From positions 124,001 to 188,000 of the forward strand of contig CAZTYE010000003.1 of the NCBI GenBank assembly GCA_964617645.1: a stretch of 64,000 bases of DNA, read 5' to 3'. The position numbers and the translations under genes were made by a program. This DNA is from JADJGC01 sp964617645 (lineage in GTDB: Bacteria > Zixibacteria > MSB-5A5 > CAIYYT01). Of the stretch, positions 45,086-53,400 are shown in pieces (the stretch's first letter is position 1; every line of letters starts with the position of its first letter). The notes under the pieces were generated by a model. The model ran no database searches. It had not been told where the DNA came from and was given only the letters and a program-made list of their open reading frames with translations.

Positions 45086-45970
45086 CTACAGTTCCACCCC
45101 CAGAAGCTCGAGAATGCGGGTCAGATCGGAGTCGCCGTAGAATTCGACGATGATCTTGCCGCGCTTTAGCCCGCGCTCGATTTTGACCGCCGTTCCCAGC
45201 CTGCGCTTGAGCGCCGTCTCGGCCTGCGCGACTTCCACCGGTCGCTGTTTGAGTTTCAAACTCCGGCCGCGCGTCTTGCGTTTGCGGCCGTAGATGATCT
45301 CCTCGATAGCGCGCACGGTGAGATCTTCTTCGATGATCTTGCGCGCCAGCTCGAGCTGTTCGCGCTCATCGGCCAGCGCCAAAATCGCGCGGGCGTGACC
45401 TTCACGGATTTTGCCGGCGATGATGTTCTGCTTGATCTCCTCCGGCAGATTCAGAAGGCGCAGCGTATTCGCCACCGACGAGCGATCCTTGCCGACGCGC
45501 CTCGCAAGCGCCTCCTGCGTCAAATCAAATTCGGATATCAGCCGCTGGTAACCCGTCGCCAATTCGAGCGGGTTGAGGTCTTCGCGCTGTAAGTTCTCGA
45601 CAATCGTAATCTCCAGCAGTTCCCGGTCGGTCAGGGTCTCAACCAGGCGGGCCGGTATCGTCAACAGCCCGGCGCGAATCGCCGCGCGCACCCGGCGCTC
45701 GCCGGCGATGATTTGGAAATGATCATCGACGGTCCGCACCAGGATCGGCTGCAGCACGCCTTGCTCGCGGATCGATGTTGCCAACTGTTGCAGCTTTTCT
45801 TCATCGAAATTCTGCCGCGGCTGCTGCGGGTTGGTGACTAACAACCCCAGCGGGACCTGCTGGATTCGGTCGGTATCCGTCGCCGCCGGTTCCGGCGCGA
45901 TGGTCGCCGGCGTTGGGCGCGCCGCCGGGATCAAGGCTGCCAAGCCCTTGCCCAGTGCGGGTTTTTTCAT
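45086..45970 (-). CDS. parB: Chromosome-partitioning protein ParB
   Basis: A 294-residue CTP-dependent DNA clamp that loads at parS. N-terminal ParB/Sulfiredoxin domain with NPQQPRQNFDEEKLQQL and the CTP/arginine patch ERRVRAAIRAG, central helix-turn-helix (ALARRVGKDRSSVANTLRLL) that reads parS, and a C-terminal dimerisation region. Starts at ATG overlapping the parA stop by four bases. Matching parS sites lie at 47096-47111 and 47484-47499. Confidence 0.96.
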   Translation of the reverse strand: MKKPALGKGLAALIPAARPTPATIAPEPAATDTDRIQQVPLGLLVTNPQQPRQNFDEEKLQQLATSIREQGVLQPILVRTVDDHFQIIAGERRVRAAIRAGLLTIPARLVETLTDRELLEITIVENLQREDLNPLELATGYQRLISEFDLTQEALARRVGKDRSSVANTLRLLNLPEEIKQNIIAGKIREGHARAILALADEREQLELARKIIEEDLTVRAIEEIIYGRKRKTRGRSLKLKQRPVEVAQAETALKRRLGTAVKIERGLKRGKIIVEFYGDSDLTRILELLGVEL

Positions 45971-46725
45971 ATCTGCAATACCTCCTGGGTCAGCGAGATA
46001 TAGTTTTCGGCGCCGGTCGAACCGATATCGTAGAGGATGATCGGCTTGCCGAACGACGGCGCTTCGCCGAGCCGCACGTTGCGATTGATGATCGTCGTGA
46101 ACACCTTGTCGCGAAAATGCGTGCGCGCTTCCTCGACCACTTGCCGCGCCAGATTCAATCGTGGATCGAACATGGTGATTATGATACCGCCGATCTCCAG
46201 GCGCGGATTCAAGCTCTGTTGCACCAACTGAATCGTGTCGATCAACTGGCTCAACCCCTCGAGCGCGTAGTACTCGGCCTGAATCGGGATCAAGAGCTGA
46301 TCGGCGGCGACCAGCGCGTTGAGCGTGAGCAATCCCAGCGACGGCGGGCAGTCGACGATAATATAGTCATAATAGTCCGCGATTGTGCCGAGCTTCTCGC
46401 GCACCAGCGTCTCGCGGTTGGCGCGGTCGACCAACTCGAGTTCGGCGGCGACCAAATTGATGTTGGCCGGCGCGACGTCGAGATGCTTGATGTTCGTCTT
46501 CTGAATGACCGCCTCGACGCTTTGTTCGCCCAACAAACAATCGTAGACAGAGAATTCCAAATTGCGCTTGTCGAAACCGAGCCCGGAGGTCGCGTTCGCC
46601 TGCGGATCAAGATCGACTAACAATGTCGACTTTTCGGCAATCGCGATGCACGCGGCGAGATTGATGGCGGTGGTCGTCTTGCCAACGCCGCCTTTTTGGT
46701 TAACGATCGCGAATATTCTGGCCAG
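45967..46725 (-). CDS. parA: Chromosome-partitioning ATPase ParA (apparent CTG start)
   Basis: A 252-residue Walker-type ATPase that drives ParB-parS segregation. The deviant Walker A is NQKGGVGKTTTAINLA, switch I is DLDPQANATSGLG and the Walker B region IIVDCPPSLGLLTLNAL. ParA/Soj proteins begin M-(A/G)-(K/R)-I-I/F-A, and the matching residues here (LARIFAIVNQ) are preceded by a CTG, with AGGAGGG four bases upstream of it (46730-46736). The alternative TTG at 46794 adds 23 residues without family support, so CTG 46725 is chosen. Confidence 0.9.
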   Translation of the reverse strand: MARIFAIVNQKGGVGKTTTAINLAACIAIAEKSTLLVDLDPQANATSGLGFDKRNLEFSVYDCLLGEQSVEAVIQKTNIKHLDVAPANINLVAAELELVDRANRETLVREKLGTIADYYDYIIVDCPPSLGLLTLNALVAADQLLIPIQAEYYALEGLSQLIDTIQLVQQSLNPRLEIGGIIITMFDPRLNLARQVVEEARTHFRDKVFTTIINRNVRLGEAPSFGKPIILYDIGSTGAENYISLTQEVLQI

Positions 46726-46845
46726 AGTTCCCTCCTGCGTGAAGCGCGAATCCTTTCGTGGGTGACAATTTATCGGAATTGAATTCCGGCGCAACTAAAA
46801 CTTCGCAGCGCGATTGCTTGGAACGGAGGCGTCTTGCGGGTTTGA

Positions 46846-47484
46846 CTACAATTTGGATTTTCGATAGATCAAGAGCCGCGAACGGCGACCTGCCGGACTG
46901 CTCGTGTAGACCTCGTTCAGCTCCAAGCGCAGCCCGCTGTCCACGAGGTCCTCACTCTGCGATTCAAATGCACGTGGCAACAGCAACACGCCGGCGGTTG
47001 CGAGATGCGGCTTCGCGAGATTTGCCAAGTGCGAGACGTCCGAGACGGCCTTAGCGATCAAATATTCAACGCCTTGCGGTGGCAAGTCCTCGATTCGTTT
47101 CACGTGAAACACGCAGTTCTCGAGGCCGAGCCTCGCGGCAGCCGAGCGCTGAAATTCGATCTTACGGCCAGCGGCGTCGACGCTAATCAGCTTCAGATCC
47201 GGTCGGGCGACTTTGTGAATTAGCCCCGGGAACCCGGCGCCAGACCCGAGGTCGAGCAGCGATGCTCCCGGCCGGTAGTTGATCAAAGGCAGCATAGACA
47301 GTGAATCGAATATCTGATCGGCGATCACCGTCTCAGTCTCCCGGCGTGAAACCAGATTGATTTTGCGGTTGACCTCGATGAGGTAATCTGTAAACAACCC
47401 GAGCTTATCGACAGTAGGTTGTCGTTCGATTAGCGGTAGTGAATCAATCAGTTCGAGAACAGTAGTTGGCAATTTCACGGTCAT
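46846..47484 (-). CDS. rsmG: 16S rRNA (guanine-N7)-methyltransferase RsmG
   Basis: Methylates G527 (E. coli numbering) of 16S rRNA using SAM. The 212 residues contain the RsmG motifs NLVSRRETETVIADQIFDSL and LDLGSGAGFPGL (motif I). The ATG overlaps the mnmG stop by four bases and is itself part of a parS site; a second parS lies inside the gene and encodes the residues FHVKR. Order mnmG-rsmG-parA-parB is the classical origin-proximal arrangement. Confidence 0.95.
   Translation of the reverse strand: MTVKLPTTVLELIDSLPLIERQPTVDKLGLFTDYLIEVNRKINLVSRRETETVIADQIFDSLSMLPLINYRPGASLLDLGSGAGFPGLIHKVARPDLKLISVDAAGRKIEFQRSAAARLGLENCVFHVKRIEDLPPQGVEYLIAKAVSDVSHLANLAKPHLATAGVLLLPRAFESQSEDLVDSGLRLELNEVYTSSPAGRRSRLLIYRKSKL
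47096..47111. promoter_or_regulatory. parS site 1 (one mismatch)
   Basis: CGTTTCACGTGAAACA, differing from the universal parS palindrome TGTTTCACGTGAAACA only at the first base. It lies within the rsmG coding sequence. Confidence 0.9.
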
Positions 47485-49337
47485 GTTTCACGTGAAACAG
47501 GCGCAGGCGGTAGGCGCTTTAAGTGAATCATCAACACAGCAATATCTGAGTAGGTAACCCCCGCTAAACGCGACGCCTGTCCGAGATTCACCGGTCGAAA
47601 CTGCGACAGGACGTGAGCTGCTTCCTTCTTAAGACCTTTTACCCCCGTCACATCGAAGTGATCGGGAATCCGGCGCGATTCGAGTTTACGGAACCGTTCG
47701 ATCTCGCGACTCTGCTTTTCGATATAGCCAGCGTACTTGATCTCGATTTCTACCTGTTCGGCCAACTCAGCAGGCATGGCGGCGCAGGTTGAGTCGATGC
47801 CCCGGAAGTCGTTGTAGCGCACGTAAGGTCGAGTCAGGAGGACCGACATCGGCAATTTGTCGCCATTGGCGTTGGGATCGGCCAACCCGGCGGCTACCGA
47901 TGTAGACCGTAGCCGCTTTTTTTCGGATTCGACCGCTAAGCGTTCGCTATTGTAGCGCTCTAAGGTTTGATCATCCACGAGGCCATACTTACGGCCATAC
48001 CCAATCAGGCGCTGACGGGCGTTATCCTCTCGTAGCGCAAGGCGATACTCAGCGCGGCTGGTGAACATCCGGTAGGGTTCGGTCGGAACGCGAGTGACCA
48101 GATCGTCAAGCATGACACCGATATAGGCTTCCGAGCGGTTGAGCAGGAACTCCGGCTCACCCTGAAGCTTGAGGGCAGCGTTGATTCCGGCGATAAGGCC
48201 CTGTGCGGCGGCTTCCTCATAGCCGGAAGTGCCGTTTATCTGCCCGCAGAGATAGAGATTGGCTACTGGCCGCGATTCAAGCGTCGGCTTGATTTGGTAG
48301 GCTGGGAAAAAGTCGTACTCGATAGCATAGCCCGGCCGTTTCATCAGCACTTGTTCGAGACCGGGAATCGAATGCAATATATCAAGTTGCACTTCTGCCG
48401 GGAGAGAAGTCGAAAGACCGTTGATGTAAATCTCGGACGTATCAAGCCCTTCCGGTTCAATGAAGAGCTGGTGGCGCTCCTTGTCGCGGAAACGATGGAT
48501 TTTGTCTTCGATCGACGGGCAATAGCGCGGGCCGACGCCCTTGATATCGCCAGAGAACATCGCTGATCGGTGCAAGTTCGCATGAACGATCTCGTGGGTT
48601 CGCGGCGAAGTGTAGGTGATGTGGCACTGGACTCGATTGAGCAGACGGCCGGAAGTTAGATACGAGAACGGGCGGAAATCATCGTCACCCGGCTGCGGTT
48701 CCATGACACTGAAGTCGATGGTCTCGCCTTCGAGGCGAGGCGGCGTTCCGGTCTTGAGACGGCCGGCTTTGAAGCCCAAAGCTTGTAGTGACTCGGATAG
48801 GTGGAGCGACGGCGCCTCGTTGATCCGGCCTGCGGATATCTTCTGTTCTCCGATGTGGATCAAGCCGTTAAGGAAAGTCCCGGAGGCCAGAATACAAGCG
48901 CGACCGGAGATGATTTGGCCTGAGTCGAGCGTAACTGACTCGAATATATGTGAGTTAGCCGCGATACCGACTGCCATTCCAGCTACGACAGTGAGGTTCG
49001 GTATACTATATATAATATCTTGAGCGGCTTGGCGATAGAGCTTGCGGTCGCACTGGACGCGCGACGACCAGACCGCCGGTCCTTTGCTCTTATTCAAGGT
49101 GCGGAAGTGGATGCCGGAGCGGTCGGTGATCAGGCCCATAACGCCGCCGAGGGCGTCGATCTCGCGGACGAGTTGGCCCTTGCCGACGCCGCCGATGGCC
49201 GGGTTGCAGGACATCTCGCCGATTTTGGCGGGGTCGCCGGAGATCAGCGCGGTACGCAGGCCCATGCGGGCGGCCGCGGCGGCGGCTTCGATGCCGGCGT
49301 GCCCGCCGCCGATGACGATGATGTCGAAGTCGCGCAT
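47481..49337 (-). CDS. mnmG: tRNA uridine 5-carboxymethylaminomethyl modification enzyme MnmG (GidA)
   Basis: FAD enzyme that, with MnmE, modifies the wobble uridine of certain tRNAs. The ATG at 49337 gives a 618-residue protein starting MRDFDIIVIGGGHAGIEAA (FAD-binding Rossmann motif); the frame is open a further 135 codons but those come from intergenic repeats. Other family blocks are CNPAIGGVGKGQLVREIDAL and GQINGTSGYEEAAAQG. The C-terminus VSRET is encoded by a parS site. No good ribosome-binding site precedes the ATG. Confidence 0.95.
   Translation of the reverse strand: MRDFDIIVIGGGHAGIEAAAAAARMGLRTALISGDPAKIGEMSCNPAIGGVGKGQLVREIDALGGVMGLITDRSGIHFRTLNKSKGPAVWSSRVQCDRKLYRQAAQDIIYSIPNLTVVAGMAVGIAANSHIFESVTLDSGQIISGRACILASGTFLNGLIHIGEQKISAGRINEAPSLHLSESLQALGFKAGRLKTGTPPRLEGETIDFSVMEPQPGDDDFRPFSYLTSGRLLNRVQCHITYTSPRTHEIVHANLHRSAMFSGDIKGVGPRYCPSIEDKIHRFRDKERHQLFIEPEGLDTSEIYINGLSTSLPAEVQLDILHSIPGLEQVLMKRPGYAIEYDFFPAYQIKPTLESRPVANLYLCGQINGTSGYEEAAAQGLIAGINAALKLQGEPEFLLNRSEAYIGVMLDDLVTRVPTEPYRMFTSRAEYRLALREDNARQRLIGYGRKYGLVDDQTLERYNSERLAVESEKKRLRSTSVAAGLADPNANGDKLPMSVLLTRPYVRYNDFRGIDSTCAAMPAELAEQVEIEIKYAGYIEKQSREIERFRKLESRRIPDHFDVTGVKGLKKEAAHVLSQFRPVNLGQASRLAGVTYSDIAVLMIHLKRLPPAPVSRET
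47484..47499. promoter_or_regulatory. parS site 2 (perfect)
   Basis: TGTTTCACGTGAAACA, identical to the established ParB-binding consensus. It overlaps the last codons of mnmG (encoding VSRET) and the first base of the rsmG reading frame. Confidence 0.96.
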
Positions 49338-49385
49338 AGTGCGGCAATGATACGCGCAAACGTGGACTGGCGCAAGCGGTTTTAA

Positions 49386-50258
49386 CCCTCTCCCCTTGCC
49401 CCTCTCCCTGACAGGGAGAGGGGTTCTGAGGTGCGGGTGTGGCTCTGGAGTCGCGGGCGCAAAGTTTTGCGTGCCTACGCGCGGGGACGAAACTGTGAGG
49501 CCGTCAGGAAGGGGTTCCTGACGGCTCGGGTGAAGGTGATCGGATTTTTCCTGACAGAATCTGACAGGGGTGTTAATTAGAGTTAGCGCATTCACGACGA
49601 GCGAAGCAAAGGGGGAGAATTTGATAGTGGTTTCCTGCGCGCGTTTGAGGGGGCACGCGCCGCGGGATTGACAACACCCTCTCCCCGTGCCCCTCTCCCT
49701 AACAGGGAGAGGGGTTGGGGGTGAGGGTGCAGCATAACACACCCCGCCGTCCCCGACCGGGGGTCGGGGACAGCACCCCTCTCAAGAGGGGAATTGTCGC
49801 GGCTAAAGCCGCGAGGAGTGCGCCGATGGCGCGCTGCGCGGACAAATCCGCGCGCACGATTGTCACGCCTGCGGCGTGATGTCAGGAGCACAGGGCTCCT
49901 GACCTACTTGACTGGATTCCGGCTTTCGCCGGAATGACGGTGTGGAGGATCTTCGATGAAAGAGACAACCCCCGCTCCACGCTGAGAGTGTGGGACGATC
50001 CCCCTTGGTAAGGGGGAATTCGCAGCGGCGGAGACGCCTCTCCGAGAGCAACGCTGTCGGGTTCCGCGCTCGCTGCGCTCACTGGGAACCCGACCTACGG
50101 AACTGACAGGGAGAGGGGGAATCCCACCGTTCCGGGACTGTTGAAAAACCGTATTCATGTCATTCTGAGAGCAGCGAGGAATCTGTTTGACTACTTGACT
50201 ACATGGCGACCCTCTCCCCGTGCCCCTCTCCCTGACAGGGAGAGGGGTTGAGGGTAAA
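49386..50258. repeat. Dense intergenic repeat cluster between mnmG and the beta-helix gene
   Basis: The 1081-base gap (49338-50418) has no gene. It contains three copies of the ccctctccc...gacagggagagggg element (about 49386-49428, 49678-49728, 50211-50258), GTCAGGAAGGGGTTCCTGAC (about 49503-49522), GTCCCCGACCGGGGGTCGGGGAC-type and CCCCTCTCAAGAGGGG units (about 49750-49792), CAGGAGCACAGGGCTCCTG (about 49882-49900), ATTCCGGCTTTCGCCGGAAT (about 49916-49935), CCCCCTTGGTAAGGGGG (about 50001-50017), a GTCGGGTTCC...GGGAACCCGAC inverted repeat (about 50058-50093) and a CATTCTGAG...GAGGAATC unit (about 50160-50185). Confidence 0.75.
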
Positions 50259-50418
50259 GGCGTTTGTTGGCAAGGCAGCGGAATCTGCTTGACAAAATGG
50301 AGCGAATGGGTGATATAGAGGTGATTAAAGTCTTCAGATGGCGGCGGGGGAAAACGCCCTCGTCGAACGCGAGTGGCCTTTCGCAATGCAGTTTAAACGT
50401 CGGGGAAAGGGTGTTCTC

Positions 50419-53400
50419 ATGAAACGTGTGTTCATGTTGGCAGTCGCAATGTCGATGGTTGTATCGATTACCGAAGCGGTGTTCGGGGCGACGATCCGGG
50501 TACCACAGGATCAGCCGACGATTCAGGCGGGTATCAACGCGGCGGTGAATGGTGACACAGTGCTGGTGGCGCCGGGGGTGTATACGGAAAATCTCTCAAT
50601 TTCTGGGAAGGGCATTTGGTTGAAGTCCACTGAAGGAAAGCAAGTAACTACGCTACAGCAGACTACGGGTGGCCAAGATCTCCTAACGCTGAGAAATGGG
50701 AATGGAATGAACTCAGGCATTCGGGGATTCACTTTTCGGCAAGTTACGGGAGCAAATTGCGTTGATTCGAGATACTCCGGAACCGTTGAGATCAGGAATT
50801 GCGAATTCAGTAACAACACGCCTCCCCAGGTCGACGACGACGGGTGCGTCTTCATTGCGGATGGCGGCGTTATCGCCAATAACGTATTTGTCAGCAATAA
50901 CGGTGGGCGTCACGGGAGCGGGATCAGAGCCGCTGGCGCCGCAAAACTGATCATTGAGTATAACACATTTCGCAACAACTCAGCCACCTATGGAGCAGCA
51001 ATCAACCTGCTGCACAAGCATAATGCGGTTGTCCGCTATAACGTGCTCGAAGACAACATTGCAGCGTCTTACGCTGGGGGAATCTACGTCGCAAATGCAA
51101 CGGGAGTCCTTGTTCATAACAACACCATAGTTCGATGCAGGTCCTTGGACAACGGTGGTGGCGGCATTTGCTTTGGAGGATCCAGCGAAGATACTGCCTA
51201 CAATAACATAGTCTTTGATTGTGAAGGGTTCGCCATATGGGCTGTGAACAGCCCTAACACATGGACAGACTATAACAACTGCTTTAGTAACTCTCCCGGG
51301 AACTACCAGACAGTTAACGTGGGGACAGGATCGATCGCCGTTGACCCCGACTTTAGGAATGCCACAATGGGCGACTATCAGCTGAATCCTACTTCACTTT
51401 GCATTAATGCGGGCAATCCGCATCCGATGTACAACGACTCAGACGGTTCACGTAATGACATTGGTGCAATACCACATATTGGGGAATCACCTGTCGCCGC
51501 GACAATTCGGGTGCCGCAGGATCAGCCGACGATTCAGGCCGGGATCGACGCGGCAGTGAATGGGGACACAGTGTTGGTGGCACCGGGGGTGTATACAGAG
51601 AATATTAACTTTGCAGGTAAATTGGTTGTGTTGCGAAGCTCTGACGGAGCAGCATCTACGACAATTGCAGCAGCTAATGTCGACGAGCCGACTGTCTCCA
51701 TGGTCTCTGGTGAGCCAAAAGGAGCTACCTTGCGCGGCTTTACCATCACCGGAAGCCAAAATAGTGGAATTCGATGTTGGGGGTCCTCGCCGACTCTTTT
51801 GGAAAACGTGATAACGGGAAATCGCAGTAACTCGACGAATCGCGGGGCAGGCGTCGATCTAAAGAATACTTCAGGTTCCAAAGTATCGCACAATACATTC
51901 AATCTGAATGTTGCGCACTCCTATGGACCGGGTGTTCACGTTGCGGATGATGATAAATTCAGCTTAAACGACACAATCTGTTACAACTTATTCTACGATA
52001 ATTCGGGATATGGCGCTATACGTGCTCTCAAGGATACCGACGGCCTGAGTATTTTCAACAACACAATTCTCGGAACTACAATAGGTCTCTATTTGCAGAC
52101 CAATCAGGGCAAAGACGTTTATGCAATGAACAACATAATCTGCGGATCGGTTGAGTACTCCGCTGTCCACGTATGGAACAATTCTGACGTAAGACTATGG
52201 TATAATTGCACGTTTGCAAATACAGTTGATTACAATTTGCCTCCCGGGACGGGCTCCATTTTTGCCGACGCACAATTTGTAGATATTGCGAGTCGCGACT
52301 TCAATCTAACATTGACATCACCATGTGTAAACGCGGGAAATCCCAGCGAAATCTTCAACGATCCTGATGGCTCCCGCAACGACATCGGAGCGTTTCCCTT
52401 CGAGGATCCGCGAGGAACCTTCGTCGATTGCGCGAACGGGGATGACAATGCGACCGGGACATTCAATGATCCGTTCCGCACGATTGCGCAGGCGATAGCG
52501 GTGGCAGATACTTCGGATACGATTTTCGTTTTTCCCGGCGAGTGTCAGGAAGCGGTGGTGATCGCCAAGCCGGTGAATCTGATCAGTCTTGAGGGGCCGG
52601 AACTGACGACGATTCGCGGCGTGAACGGGCAACGTTGCATTGCGGTCGATGGCGTAACGGAAGACACGGTGCGCATCGAAGGATTCACGATTACCGGCGG
52701 AAATCCGTCGCAGCCGGATGATCGGTATTTCAACGGCGGCGGCGGGATACTGGCGCACTATTCGGTGGTGCAGGTTGACAATTGTATCGTGACCGGAAAC
52801 AGCACTCCGAGCGCCGGCGGCGGGATTTTGTTCCGCAACAACACCGATTTCCGACTGACGAATACGACGATTTGCCATAACACCGCGCCGAGCAGCTCCG
52901 GTGGTGGTCTGGCGACGGTGAACGCGGCGGGCGGTGTGATCGAGCGCACGACGATTGCGGGCAACAGCGCCGGTCTGAACGGCGGTGGCGTGTTTTTCTT
53001 TGCGGCGACACCGGAATACTATGGCATGGACTTCATCATGACCAATAGTGTCGTCATCAATAATCTGGCGACTGAAGGCGGCGCCGGAATCGGAGCGCGG
53101 CGCGCTGATGTGAATCTGCGCAGTACGATTGTGGTCAACAATCAGCGTGGCGGCGGTGTCAATGATCTCTTCGGCGTGTATGCCTCCGAGTCGGATTTGA
53201 TCACCAACAACGATTACAATGACGTGTGGGGTAACGTCGGCGGGCTGGATTTCGATCCGGCGATCATCGTCGGGTCGCATTCGCTGAGCGTCGATCCGCA
53301 GTTTGTCGGCGACACGACCTGCGCGGCGACGGCGCTGGATTTTTGCTCGAAGCTGGTCGATACCGGTGATCCACTGATTTTGCCGCTGGCCGGCGGCGGT

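Noticed and set aside
49338..49742. N-terminal extension of MnmG
   Set aside because: The open frame upstream of ATG 49337 is made of palindromic intergenic repeats, and the canonical FAD-binding N-terminus starts at 49337.
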